Positions 48,258-56,886 of a DNA stretch of 64,000 bases are shown in pieces (position 1 is the first letter of the stretch; every line of letters begins with the position of its first letter). The stretch is taken from positions 21,083-85,082 of the forward strand of contig JBBDIK010000014.1 in assembly GCA_040880465.1 (NCBI GenBank). Direction: 5' to 3'. The notes beneath the pieces are model-generated. The model was given only the letters and a program-made list of their open reading frames with translations, was not told the origin of the DNA and did not search any database. The position numbers and the translations under genes were made by a program. This DNA comes from JBBDIK01 sp040880465 (GTDB lineage: Bacteria > Actinomycetota > UBA4738 > JBBDHU01).

Positions 48258-49403
48258 ATGGACGTCGTCTTCGGAGGGCAGACCACACCGGCATCGGGGC
48301 GGCCGTTCCGGCATCTGGACCCGATCCTGCTGGGCTCGATGCTGCTGCTCAGCATCATCGGGTTCTTCATGATCTACTCGGCCACCGAGCGGACCCTCCG
48401 CGGTCTGGGCGAGGATCCCGGCTTCTACTTGAAGAAGCAGCTCACCTGGTTCCTGCTGGGCGCCGTGCTCCTGTTGCTTTCCTCGTCGGTCGACTACCGC
48501 TTCATGAAGGTCTACGCCAGCCTGTTCTACGGGGCTTCCCTGATCCTGTTGCTGTTGGTCCGGCTCCCGTTCCTGGGGACGGATGTCAAGGGGTCGCAGC
48601 GCTGGTTCGAGGTCTTCGGATTCCAGTTCGCGCCGTCGGAGATGATGAAGATCGCCCTCATCGGGATGCTGGCCGCGTTCTTATCCGAGATCAGGGCGCC
48701 GGAGCTTTCGCTCGAGCAGGTCATCCGGGCGACGGCGTTCGCGGTCTTCCCGATGGCGCTCGTATTCCTGCAGCCCGATATCGGCACGTCGATGGTTCTG
48801 GCGGCCATCCTCGTCGGGATCCTGATCGTGGCCGGGGCGAAGCCACGGCACCTGGCGGCCCTGGCGCTGGCCGCAGTCCTCCTTGGGTTCTTCGCCTTCC
48901 AGCTCGGGGTCATCAAGGAGTATCAGGTCGCCCGTCTGACCAGCTTCCTCGACCCGACCAACGATCCGAACCTGACCGGCTACAACAAGATCCAGGCCGA
49001 GATCGCGATCGGGTCGGGCGGTTTGACGGGACTCGGGTACCTGAAGGGAACCCAGACGACGCTTGACTTCGTTCCGGAGCAGCAGACCGACTTCGTCTTC
49101 ACGGTGGTGGGGGAGGAGTTCGGCTTCGTCGGTGCCGCGATCGTGCTGCTCCTCTATGCCTTGCTGGTGTGGCGGGCCATCCGTATCGCGATGTTAGCCA
49201 AGGACCCCTTCGGGACCTACGTGGCGACCGGCGTCGCGGCGATGTTCGCGTTCCAGATCTTCGTGAACATCGGGATGACGATCGGGATCATGCCGATCAC
49301 CGGCATCCCCCTGCCGTTCATCTCCTACGGAGGGACCTCGACGTTGATCAACTTCGCCGCGATCGGGTTGCTGCTCAACATCCACATGCGACGGTTCACC
49401 TAG
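48258..49403 (+). CDS. rodA: Peptidoglycan glycosyltransferase RodA (SEDS family)
   Basis: Polymerises lipid II into glycan strands in the elongasome. 381 residues with about ten hydrophobic helices. Family motifs: GSQRWFEV, QPSEMMKIAL-like FAPSEMMKIAL, FLQPDIGTSM, EQQTDFVFTVVGEEFGF and IPLPFISYGGTS. Its start codon follows the mrdA stop directly. Confidence 0.95.
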   Translation: MDVVFGGQTTPASGRPFRHLDPILLGSMLLLSIIGFFMIYSATERTLRGLGEDPGFYLKKQLTWFLLGAVLLLLSSSVDYRFMKVYASLFYGASLILLLLVRLPFLGTDVKGSQRWFEVFGFQFAPSEMMKIALIGMLAAFLSEIRAPELSLEQVIRATAFAVFPMALVFLQPDIGTSMVLAAILVGILIVAGAKPRHLAALALAAVLLGFFAFQLGVIKEYQVARLTSFLDPTNDPNLTGYNKIQAEIAIGSGGLTGLGYLKGTQTTLDFVPEQQTDFVFTVVGEEFGFVGAAIVLLLYALLVWRAIRIAMLAKDPFGTYVATGVAAMFAFQIFVNIGMTIGIMPITGIPLPFISYGGTSTLINFAAIGLLLNIHMRRFT

Positions 49404-49680
49404 CCGCTGCTCCCGGCTCCGGAGGGGTGGACTGCTAGACTCCCCCCATAGACGTGCTGGCCCAGGCACACGCCCGGGCCGGAAGGGAGCGCGCCGGACG
49501 GCGCAGGGAGGCCCCCCGGGCACCGCCGCCGGGAAGGAGCCCCGCGACGAGGCGGCGCGCCGAACGTAGGGTTTGGCGCCGAGACGGCGCGTGTGTAAGG
49601 CCCAGAAGGCGCCCGCACACTCCGCGAGATCCACTGAGGATCCGCCGCCGCAGCCGGCATCGCCCGGAAAGTAGGACTTC
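49404..49680 (+). promoter_or_regulatory. Long GC-rich leader upstream of the RNase E/G gene
   Basis: 277 bases without a coding frame on the plus strand. A TAGACT box at 49436-49441 in an otherwise G/C-only context is a plausible -10 element, which would give a leader of about 230 bases. It holds many complementary GC blocks, such as GCCGGACGGCGC and GGCGCGCCG, and should fold strongly. RNase E messages in other bacteria are autoregulated through their leaders; that this one is so is inference. Confidence 0.45.
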
Positions 49681-51906
49681 ATGAACGACGAGCCTGACGT
49701 GGCCGTCGCGTCTGCCGACGAGCAGGCGGGATCAGTCAGCAGTAGCAACCACACCCCGGAGGAACCCTCCTCTGGTGATCCGACGACCGCGAGCGAAGGA
49801 AACGGCGGCGAAGCAACCGGGGGCGAGCGAACCGGGGGCGAGCGACCGCCGGGTCAGCGCCGCCGCCGCAGGCGTGGTGGCCGCGGCCGTAGCAGCGGTC
49901 AGCGACCGAAGCCCGCGGGCTCGGACGACACCCCGGCGGAAGACGAGCGACCTCCCCGCGAGGGAACGTCCGATGTCCATGACTCGGGCGAGGGCGAGGC
50001 CGGCGACCGTGACAAGGCAGAGACCTCTTCAGGGCGTGCTACTCCACGGCGTAGAAGGCCACCCGCAAGTGGTTCGACGACCCGCCGTTCGTCGACGAGG
50101 ACGCGGCGCCCCGCCGGCGAAGGCACCACCGGCGATACGGCCGAGCCCGACGCCCCCGAGGCCGAGGACGCGGACGGCACATCGGAATCCCGCGGGGCCG
50201 AGGGCGGGGCCGAAAGCGGAGACGCAACCACGGTCGCGCGCCGCCGCCGCAGGGGACGTCGTGGCGGCCGAGGCCGCAGTCGTCCTGCATCCGCCGATAC
50301 CGAGGCCGGCAGCGAAGACCGCGACGAGGCCGACGACGCGGATCGCGGCCGCTCGAAGAAAGATGCCGCGGCGGACGACACAGGAACGGCTGAGAGCACC
50401 GATGGCGAGGGCGACGCGGCGCGCCCTGCTCGCCGGCGCCGGCGACCCTCCGCCGCCAAGAAGACCACCGACGAGGCGGGTTCCTCGGGAAAGCGGCGAG
50501 GTGGCGGGTCGGCGGAAGGCAAGACCGCGAAGAAGCCGGCCGCCCGCAGGTCCCGGGCGAAGAAGGAGCCCGCGCAGATGTCGACACGGCTGCGGGCCAA
50601 GGCGGCACGTTCCGATCGGATGGCGCCCGCGCGTCGTCGCCGGGTCGCGTTGCCGCCGGTCGTCCGCACCCAGAACAAGACCATGGTCATCACCGAACAC
50701 GGTGAGCGCGACCAGATCGCGGTCCTCGAGGACCGGGAACTGATCGAGCACTACATCACCCGCGTCGGTGCCCATTCCATGGTCGGCAACATCTACAAGG
50801 CCAAGGTGCAGAACGTGCTGCCGGGTATGGAGGCTGCGTTCCTGGACATCGGGCGGGGTCGCAACGCGGTCCTGTACGCCGGCGAGGTCAACTACGACGA
50901 GGACATCGGGCCCACGCCGCGCATCGAGAACGCGCTCAAGAGCGGGCAGACCGTTCCCGTGCAGGTGACCAAGGATCCGATGGGTGGGAAGGGCGCGCGT
51001 CTCACCGCGCAGATCAGTCTTCCCGGCCGGTATCTGGTCCTGGCGCCCAACTCGGCGACGTTCGGCATCAGCCGCCGTCTGACCGACAATGAACGCCGGC
51101 GGCTGCGAACCATCATCAAAGAGATCAAGCCCGACAAGCACGGGGTGATCGTCCGAACCGCCGCCGAGGGAGCTTCCAAGGAAGAGCTGACGGCCGACAT
51201 CGAGCGGCTCGTCGAGGAATGGAGCGCGATCGAGAAGAAGGGCAAGCGCGCGAAGGCGCCGGCGGTGCTCTACGAGGAGCCGGAACTGACGGTCCGCGTG
51301 GTCCGAGACCTGTTCAACGAGGAGGAGTTCAAGGAACTCGTCACCGATTCCGCCAGTATCTACGAGCGCGTGACGACGTATCTCGATGGAGTCGCACCGG
51401 ACCTGGTGCCGCTGCTGAAGCTCCACGAGGGTTCGCTTCCGGTGTTCGAGGAGTATCACGTGGTCGAGCAGATCCATAAAGCGCTCGACCGCAAGGTCTG
51501 GCTGCCCTCGGGCGGCTACTTGATCATCGACCGGACCGAGGCGCTCACCGTGGTGGACGTGAATACCGGTAAGAGCGTCGGCAAGTCGAACCTCGAGGAC
51601 ACGGTCGTCGGAACCAATGTCGAGGCGGCTCGAGAGGTCGCCCGACAGCTCCGGCTCCGGGACATCGGCGGCATGATCATCGTCGACTTCATCGACATGA
51701 TCGTCTCGACGAACAAGAGCAAGGTCGTGGAGACCCTCCGCGAGGAGCTGGCGAAGGACAAGACCCGCTCGCAGGTGTTCGACATCAGCCCGCTGGGGTT
51801 GCTGGAGGTCACCCGCAAGCGCGTGTCGGCAGGCTTGCTAGAGTCGTTCTCCGAGACCTGCCCGACCTGTGAAGGCCGTGGCATCCTGTTGACCATCGAC
51901 ACCTAA
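49681..51906 (+). CDS. rne: Ribonuclease E/G family endoribonuclease with long disordered N-terminal extension
   Basis: Single-strand-specific endonuclease for rRNA maturation and mRNA decay. 741 residues. Residues 1-310 are low complexity, alternating acidic stretches with arginine clusters (RRRRRRGGRGR near 61-71, RRRRGRRGGRGR near 188-199), as in actinobacterial RNase E/G. The S1 domain follows (MVGNIYKAKVQNVLPGMEAA), then the DNase-I-like catalytic domain with VVDVNTGKSVG and IIVDFIDM holding the metal-binding aspartates, and the zinc-link CPTCEGRG at the C-terminus. The usual large C-terminal scaffold is absent; the extension is at the front instead. Confidence 0.93.
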   Translation: MNDEPDVAVASADEQAGSVSSSNHTPEEPSSGDPTTASEGNGGEATGGERTGGERPPGQRRRRRRGGRGRSSGQRPKPAGSDDTPAEDERPPREGTSDVHDSGEGEAGDRDKAETSSGRATPRRRRPPASGSTTRRSSTRTRRPAGEGTTGDTAEPDAPEAEDADGTSESRGAEGGAESGDATTVARRRRRGRRGGRGRSRPASADTEAGSEDRDEADDADRGRSKKDAAADDTGTAESTDGEGDAARPARRRRRPSAAKKTTDEAGSSGKRRGGGSAEGKTAKKPAARRSRAKKEPAQMSTRLRAKAARSDRMAPARRRRVALPPVVRTQNKTMVITEHGERDQIAVLEDRELIEHYITRVGAHSMVGNIYKAKVQNVLPGMEAAFLDIGRGRNAVLYAGEVNYDEDIGPTPRIENALKSGQTVPVQVTKDPMGGKGARLTAQISLPGRYLVLAPNSATFGISRRLTDNERRRLRTIIKEIKPDKHGVIVRTAAEGASKEELTADIERLVEEWSAIEKKGKRAKAPAVLYEEPELTVRVVRDLFNEEEFKELVTDSASIYERVTTYLDGVAPDLVPLLKLHEGSLPVFEEYHVVEQIHKALDRKVWLPSGGYLIIDRTEALTVVDVNTGKSVGKSNLEDTVVGTNVEAAREVARQLRLRDIGGMIIVDFIDMIVSTNKSKVVETLREELAKDKTRSQVFDISPLGLLEVTRKRVSAGLLESFSETCPTCEGRGILLTIDT

Positions 51907-51918
51907 CCGGAGGCAACC

Positions 51919-52320
51919 ATGTACGCCGTCATCAAGACCGGAGGCAAGCAGCACAAGGTCCAGACCGGGGACCAGATCCGCGTGGAGCTGCTGGAGGGCA
52001 AGCCGGGGGACAAGGTGACCTTCCAGCCCTTGCTCGTGGTCGACGACGCCGGCAAGACCCACGTCGGCAAGGAGGCGGGCTCCTCCACGGTGACGGCACG
52101 GCTCTTGGGCGAAACCAAAGGCGAGAAGGTCCGCATCTTCAAGTACAAGCCGAAGACGGGCTACGCGCGCCACCAGGGTCATCGTCAGCAGCTGACCTTG
52201 CTCGAGATCGAGGACGTCGACCTGAAGAAGAAGCCGGTCCCGAAGAAGACCGAGAAGAAAGCCGACGACGACAAGCCGGAGAAGAAGGCTTCCGAAAAGA
52301 CCTCCGAAAAGGCCGACTAG
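51919..52320 (+). CDS. rplU: 50S ribosomal protein L21 with lysine/glutamate-rich C-terminal tail
   Basis: 133 residues. The first ~102 are standard L21 (MYAVIKTGGKQHKVQTGDQI, GYARHQGHRQQLT). The last ~30 are a highly charged tail of KK/EK repeats (KKPVPKKTEKK onward) that ordinary L21 lacks. A GGAGGC ribosome site precedes the start. In the conserved order RNase E/G-rplU-rpmA-obgE. Confidence 0.95.
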   Translation: MYAVIKTGGKQHKVQTGDQIRVELLEGKPGDKVTFQPLLVVDDAGKTHVGKEAGSSTVTARLLGETKGEKVRIFKYKPKTGYARHQGHRQQLTLLEIEDVDLKKKPVPKKTEKKADDDKPEKKASEKTSEKAD

Positions 52321-52346
52321 GCACGGTTTGGTAGGTTAGGGGACCT

Positions 52347-52598
52347 ATGGCACACAAGAAGGGCGGCGGTTCCACGCGGAACGGCCGCGACTCCAAGAGC
52401 AAGCGCCTCGGCGTCAAGGCGTTCGGCGGGCAGGTCGTGCCCTCCGGCTCCATCATCGTGCGCCAGCGCGGGACCAAGATCCACCCGGGCGACGGCGTTC
52501 GCCGCGGTGGCGACGACACGTTGTTCGCGGTCCGAGACGGTGAGGTGAAGTTCCACTCCTCACGCGGCCGCCGCTACGCCTCCGTCGTCTCAGCCTGA
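52347..52598 (+). CDS. rpmA: 50S ribosomal protein L27
   Basis: 83 residues, beginning MAHKKGGGSTRNGRDSKSKR with the N-terminal tail that reaches the peptidyl-transferase centre and no cleavable N-extension. Its 3' end overlaps the antisense hypothetical gene by 25 bases. Confidence 0.97.
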   Translation: MAHKKGGGSTRNGRDSKSKRLGVKAFGGQVVPSGSIIVRQRGTKIHPGDGVRRGGDDTLFAVRDGEVKFHSSRGRRYASVVSA

Positions 52599-52969
52599 GC
52601 GCGCGCGGCCTCGACCGCTTCCTGTATCGCCTTCCCCCAGACCTTCACCGCATCCGCGCTCTTCTGATTCGCCGTGGACAGGTACATCGCGCCGCGACGC
52701 CGGGCCTTCCGCTTGCTCGAACCCTCCAGCCTCATCGGGGGAGGCTTGACGAAGTAGAAGGCGTACCGGGCGACCTTCTCGGGTTCCTGTCGCTCGATCA
52801 CCACGACCGGACTCCCACGGAGCCGTTTGACCTTTCGGACCTCTGCGAGGGGGATCCGGAGCTGCTCCCCGGCGAGCGCGAACACGAGGTCTTCCTCCTC
52901 GAGGGTCAACTCGCCCTTGAAGTCTTGTGGGCTCACGTCAAGTCGGACGCCCCAGGCGGTCGTGGTCAT
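52574..52969 (-). CDS. Hypothetical protein with PH-like/GRAM-like beta core (131 residues)
   Basis: A soluble protein: strands MTTTAWGVRLDVSPQDFKGE, LTLEEEDLVFAL, LRIPLAEVRKVKRLRGSPVV and a C-terminal amphipathic helix (KVWGKAIQEAVEAARAQAE). The strand-turn pattern resembles bacterial PH-like domains; no catalytic motif. Central part is basic (SSKRKARRRG). Divergent from obgE with 25 bases between starts (ATG 52969; an ATG three codons upstream is possible). Family not certain. Confidence 0.65.
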   Translation of the reverse strand: MTTTAWGVRLDVSPQDFKGELTLEEEDLVFALAGEQLRIPLAEVRKVKRLRGSPVVVIERQEPEKVARYAFYFVKPPPMRLEGSSKRKARRRGAMYLSTANQKSADAVKVWGKAIQEAVEAARAQAETTEA

Positions 52970-52994
52970 GGGCTCCATCGGTACAGTGCATCGT

Positions 52995-54257
52995 ATGGGT
53001 TTCGTCGACGAGACCACCATCTGGGTGACCGCCGGCAACGGCGGGAAGGGCTGCGTGTCGTTCCACAGCGAGCCGTACAAACCGCGTGGGGGACCGGACG
53101 GCGGCGACGGTGGTGGTGGCGCTTCGGTCGTGCTCGAAGTCTCGCGGGGCGCGCGGGACCTGTCGTGGCTGGCTCGCCATCCCCACCAGCGCGCCACGAA
53201 CGGCACGTCGGGGTCCGGGAGCAACAGGACCGGTGCCAGTGCCAAGGACCTCGTCGTCGAGGTCCCCGACGGGACCGTCGTGCGCGACGAGCGGGGGTTC
53301 GTCGCCGACTTGGTCGGCGAGGGATCGCGGGTGATCGTGGCCAGGGGCGGCCGCGGGGGGCGCGGAAACGCGGCGCTCTCCGGCCCCCGCAACCGCGCCC
53401 CCCGCGAGGCCCAGCCGGGCGAAGCCGGCGAGCGGCGCACCGTCGAACTTGAGCTTCGGACGATCGCCGACGTCGGACTCGTTGGTCTGCCTTCCGCCGG
53501 CAAGTCCACGTTGCTCGCGGCGCTGACGGCGGCGACGCCGAAGATCGGCGCGTACCCGTTCACTACCTTGACGCCGAACGTCGGGGTGACCGAGGGTGAC
53601 GAGCGGTTCGTCCTTGCCGATGTTCCCGGACTCATCGAAGGCGCGCACGAAGGGAAGGGACTCGGCCACCGGTTCCTGCGGCACGTTACCCGTTGTCCCG
53701 CACTGGCCTGCGTGGTGGACCTGACCGCACCGGACCCCGTGGCCGACGTGAAGGCCCTCCGGGAAGAACTCCGGGCGTTCGATCCCGCGCTGGCCGAGCG
53801 TCCGACGCTGATCGTCGCGACCCACCGGGATCTGGTCGACGCCGAGACCGCAGACCTCGTGGCCGACGACCTGCGTTCCGAAGGCGAGGTGTTCCTCGTG
53901 TCGGGCACGACCGGCCAGGGCGTCGAAGGGCTCGCCGCCCGGCTCTCGGATCTGGTGGCCGAAGGAGAACTCGGCCGGGTCCACGAGCCGGTGGCGGTCG
54001 TGATGCGGCCGGGGCGGGAGACGTTCGCCGTCAAACGCGCGGGCGACCGCTACCGTGTCACCGGGGCACGTGTGGAACGATGGGTGGCCGAGACCGATCT
54101 GGACGACCCGAAGTCGGTGATCGCCCTCCAGGCGAAGCTGGTGAAGGAGGGTGTGGAGAAGAAACTGGCTGCGGCGGGGGCTCGTCGCGGCGACGAGGTC
54201 GAGATCGGCGGCAGTGCGTTCGAGTTCATCCCTGAGGAGGAGCGAGATGGATCGTAA
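52995..54257 (+). CDS. obgE: GTPase Obg/CgtA
   Basis: Essential GTPase in late 50S assembly and stress control. 420 residues: the glycine-rich Obg fold (GGKGCVSFHSEPYKPRGG and GGRGGRGNAAL) to about 155, the G domain with P loop GLPSAGKSTLL (about 164) and ADVPGLIEGAHEG, and an OCT domain at the end (RVERWVAETDLDDP). ATG 52995 starts the conserved MGFVDETTIWV-like Obg opening. Confidence 0.96.
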   Translation: MGFVDETTIWVTAGNGGKGCVSFHSEPYKPRGGPDGGDGGGGASVVLEVSRGARDLSWLARHPHQRATNGTSGSGSNRTGASAKDLVVEVPDGTVVRDERGFVADLVGEGSRVIVARGGRGGRGNAALSGPRNRAPREAQPGEAGERRTVELELRTIADVGLVGLPSAGKSTLLAALTAATPKIGAYPFTTLTPNVGVTEGDERFVLADVPGLIEGAHEGKGLGHRFLRHVTRCPALACVVDLTAPDPVADVKALREELRAFDPALAERPTLIVATHRDLVDAETADLVADDLRSEGEVFLVSGTTGQGVEGLAARLSDLVAEGELGRVHEPVAVVMRPGRETFAVKRAGDRYRVTGARVERWVAETDLDDPKSVIALQAKLVKEGVEKKLAAAGARRGDEVEIGGSAFEFIPEEERDGS

Positions 54258-54687
54258 GCAGGAGCTGGTGGAGGCCGAGGAAGCGAGCTGGGACGAGTTC
54301 CACGGGTTGCTCAATCGGCTGACGCCCGAGCAGATGGACGAACCGACCCTGAACCCGGACGGATGGTCGGTGAAGGACCTGATCTGGCACATGGGGTGTT
54401 GGGCGGCGGAAGGCGCGAGCGCCTTGGAGCGGATCCGGATGGGGACCTACGCGGAGGAGGACTGGGATACCGACGCGAAGAACGCGACGTTCCTCGAAGA
54501 AGGACGGCGAATGGACCTGGACACCGTCCGCTCGGAATGGTCGGCGGCCCGCAACCGCTGCTTGCAGGAGTGGAACGCCCTCGTGGAGATCACCCCGGAC
54601 GCGGAGGAGTGGTTCTACGAGGAGGGCCCCGAACACGCGGCCGACCACCTGCCGGAGCTGCGCCGTTTCGTCGAGGGCGTGGGGTAG
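54247..54687 (+). CDS. DinB/mycothiol-dependent maleylpyruvate isomerase-like protein
   Basis: A 146-residue four-helix protein. WSVKDLIWHMGCWAAE supplies the first metal-binding His of DinB-fold proteins, and EHAADHLPELRRFV the C-terminal His cluster, though the middle histidine is not obvious. DinB/MDMPI proteins are metal-dependent thiol transferases using mycothiol in actinobacteria. The ATG lies inside obgE (11-base overlap) with GAGGAG just upstream, so it is translationally coupled. Confidence 0.78.
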   Translation: MDRKQELVEAEEASWDEFHGLLNRLTPEQMDEPTLNPDGWSVKDLIWHMGCWAAEGASALERIRMGTYAEEDWDTDAKNATFLEEGRRMDLDTVRSEWSAARNRCLQEWNALVEITPDAEEWFYEEGPEHAADHLPELRRFVEGVG

Positions 54688-54692
54688 CCTAG

Positions 54693-55271
54693 GTGAGGAC
54701 GCGCCTGGGGGTGATGGGCGGGACGTTCGATCCCATCCATCACGGTCACTTGGTGGCCGCGGAAGAGGCCCGCTGGCAGTTCCGGCTCGACGAAGTGCTC
54801 TTCGTTCCGGCCGGACAACCGTGGATGAAAGGACACCGTGAGGTCACGTCAGGGGAGCACCGGTACCGGATGACGGTGCTGGCGACCGACGACGACCCGG
54901 GGTTCTCGGTGTCGCGGATGGAACTCGACCGTGAGGGGCCCACCCATACGGTGGACACGCTCCGGGCGCTGCGGAGCGAGCGGCCCGACGCCGACCTGTT
55001 CTTCATCACCGGCGCCGATGCCATCCTGGATCTCGCGAGTTGGAACGAACCCGACGAGGCGCTGGCCCTGGCGACGTTCATCGCCGCAACGCGTCCCGGC
55101 TACGACCTGTCCGCGCTCGAGGGTGCGGAAGGGATCGAGATCGTCGACGTACCGGCGCTGGCCATCTCCTCCTCTGACATCCGGCGGCGACTGAGCGAGG
55201 ACCGGCCGGTCCGCTACCTGGTTCCGGATGCCGTGCTCGGCTACATCGAGAAGGAGCACGTCTACCGGTGA
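54693..55271 (+). CDS. nadD: Nicotinate-nucleotide adenylyltransferase
   Basis: Makes deamido-NAD from nicotinate mononucleotide and ATP. 192 residues with the nucleotidyltransferase start GGTFDPIHHGHLVAAEEA, FVPAGQPWMK and the C-terminal ISSSDIRRRL (the ISSTxIR motif). GTG start five bases after the previous stop. Confidence 0.94.
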   Translation: MRTRLGVMGGTFDPIHHGHLVAAEEARWQFRLDEVLFVPAGQPWMKGHREVTSGEHRYRMTVLATDDDPGFSVSRMELDREGPTHTVDTLRALRSERPDADLFFITGADAILDLASWNEPDEALALATFIAATRPGYDLSALEGAEGIEIVDVPALAISSSDIRRRLSEDRPVRYLVPDAVLGYIEKEHVYR

Positions 55272-56386
55272 GTCAGAACGGCGACACGAAGACCGACGGC
55301 GCGCGTCCGAGCGGATCTGCGACGCGGAGCGGGCGCGCCTCGGACCGGCGCAAGAAGCGGGGAGCGCTGACCGTCGCGATCATCGTGGTCGTCAGCATCA
55401 TGGGGGCGGTCGCGGTGCTGCTCGCCGGCCGTGCCGTGATCCGTGCGGGAGGCGGCGGCGACGATGGGGGACCGCAGGGCAAGCCCGCCGAACTCACGAT
55501 GTTCGCGGTCGAGGGGGACCCGTCCTACGTCGCCATCGTCGGAACCTCCAAGGATCGCGATCCCACCGTCCTGCCGATGCCGCCGAACTTGCTGACTGCC
55601 CTGCCCGACGTTGGATCGGGAACACTGGAGGAGGCCGTCGACACGTCCGGGAGTCTGGGACGGATGGCGGCGGCGAACGCCCTCGGAGCGTGGATCCCGC
55701 ATTTCGCGACGATCGACCAGCTGGGCCTTTCGGACATGGTGGAGGCGCGTGGCGGCCTGGTCGTCAACATCCCTCAGGTCACGCTGGAAGGCGAAACGTA
55801 CGGTCCCGGTCCCACGAAGCTGCGCGGGGAGCAGGTTCTGGAGTACCTGCACGTGCGCAGCAGCAGCGAGCAGGTCCGCCGGTGGAGCGAGGTGCTGACC
55901 GCGCTCTTCAAGGACAGGGTCGTGCTGCAGCAGGACATGATCGTTTCCTCGGACGAACCGGGGGCGGTCGCCCGCGCGCTCGCGGACGCCCAGGGAGCCG
56001 ATGTCTACCAGTTCCCGAGTTCGATCGTCGAAGGGGGCCTGCAGCAGGCGGACCCGGCGGCCATCCAGCGCGTGATCGGAGAGGTGTTCGGCATCGTGCG
56101 GAGCATCCCGGTGAGGGTGATCGTGCTGAACGGGTTCAAGCATCGTGCGGTCGCTGAGCTGGCGACCAACGAACTGGTGCCGGCGGGCTATCAGGTGATC
56201 GCCTACGAAGACGCGCGCCGACTCCACCACCAGAACACCGAGATCTACGTATCGCTGAAGGAGTCGGTGCCGGATGCGCTCCGGGTCCAGGAGGCCCTCG
56301 GCGTCGGCAAGGTGTTGATGACCCAGACGAGTTCGGGCTTGGCCGACATCACGATCGTCGTCGGCAAGGACTTCCTGCGCCGATGA
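55268..56386 (+). CDS. LytR_C-domain membrane protein with a degenerate LCP-like region
   Basis: A 372-residue protein: basic disordered N-terminus, membrane helix at about 36-55, an extracytoplasmic region resembling LytR-CpsA-Psr (QLGLSDMVEARGGLVVNIP, LRGEQVLEYLHVRS) and a C-terminal LytR_C domain (IPVRVIVLNGFKHRAVAELA onward). The LCP core lacks the usual arginine/aspartate pyrophosphate-binding motifs near its start, so it may not be an active glycopolymer transferase. An LCP-type gene between nadD and rsfS is the usual actinobacterial order. Confidence 0.8.
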   Translation: MSQNGDTKTDGARPSGSATRSGRASDRRKKRGALTVAIIVVVSIMGAVAVLLAGRAVIRAGGGGDDGGPQGKPAELTMFAVEGDPSYVAIVGTSKDRDPTVLPMPPNLLTALPDVGSGTLEEAVDTSGSLGRMAAANALGAWIPHFATIDQLGLSDMVEARGGLVVNIPQVTLEGETYGPGPTKLRGEQVLEYLHVRSSSEQVRRWSEVLTALFKDRVVLQQDMIVSSDEPGAVARALADAQGADVYQFPSSIVEGGLQQADPAAIQRVIGEVFGIVRSIPVRVIVLNGFKHRAVAELATNELVPAGYQVIAYEDARRLHHQNTEIYVSLKESVPDALRVQEALGVGKVLMTQTSSGLADITIVVGKDFLRR

Positions 56387-56781
56387 GCGACCGGACCAAG
56401 CCCGACCAACGGGAGCCCGACGGTCGCGTGCTCGCCCTCGCGGCCGCCCGCGCTGCGGCGGAGAAGCAAGCCGAGGGCGTGCTGGTGCTGGACGTCCGGG
56501 GCCCGATCGTGATCACCGACTACTTCGTGATCGCGAGCGCCGAGACGGACCGGCAGGCCAAGACGGTCGCCGACGAGATCCAGCGGACCCTGAAGGAGAT
56601 GGGGGCCAGCCCCGCGCGGCGGGAAGGCGAGGTCGAGGGGCGCTGGATCCTGCTCGACTACGTCGACGTCGTGGTGCACGTCTTCGGCAAGGAAGAGCGC
56701 GAGTTCTACGGGCTGGAGCGCCTCTGGAGTGACGCGTTGCCGGTCGACTGGGAATCCCGGGACGCGGCTTCGTCGGGCTGA
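56383..56781 (+). CDS. rsfS: Ribosomal silencing factor RsfS
   Basis: Binds L14 and blocks subunit joining when nutrients are low. 132 residues with the family stretches VLVLDVRGPIVITDYFVIAS, GRWILLDYVDVVVHVF and REFYGLERLWSDA. ATGA overlap with the preceding gene. It ends 17 bases before tRNA-Ala and is the last housekeeping gene in the window. Confidence 0.95.
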   Translation: MSDRTKPDQREPDGRVLALAAARAAAEKQAEGVLVLDVRGPIVITDYFVIASAETDRQAKTVADEIQRTLKEMGASPARREGEVEGRWILLDYVDVVVHVFGKEEREFYGLERLWSDALPVDWESRDAASSG

Positions 56782-56798
56782 CTACACTGGTCCGGTCC

Positions 56799-56874
56799 GG
56801 GCCCGTAGCTCAGCTGGTAGAGCGCTTGGCTGGCAGCCAAGAGGTCAGGGGTTCGACTCCCCTCGGGTCCACCA
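56799..56874 (+). tRNA. tRNA-Ala (GGC)
   Basis: Plus-strand cloverleaf; stem CTTGG/CCAAG with loop CTGGCAG, anticodon GGC. Acceptor GGGCCCG pairs with CGGGTCC, including the G3-U70 pair that marks alanine tRNAs. CCA is encoded. It marks the border between conserved chromosome and the accessory block. Confidence 0.97.
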
Positions 56875-56886
56875 ATAAGGGCCAGG

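Noticed and set aside
46251..48314. 687-codon antisense open frame over mrdA
   Set aside because: Shadow of the PBP2 gene, whose catalytic motifs are all on the plus strand.
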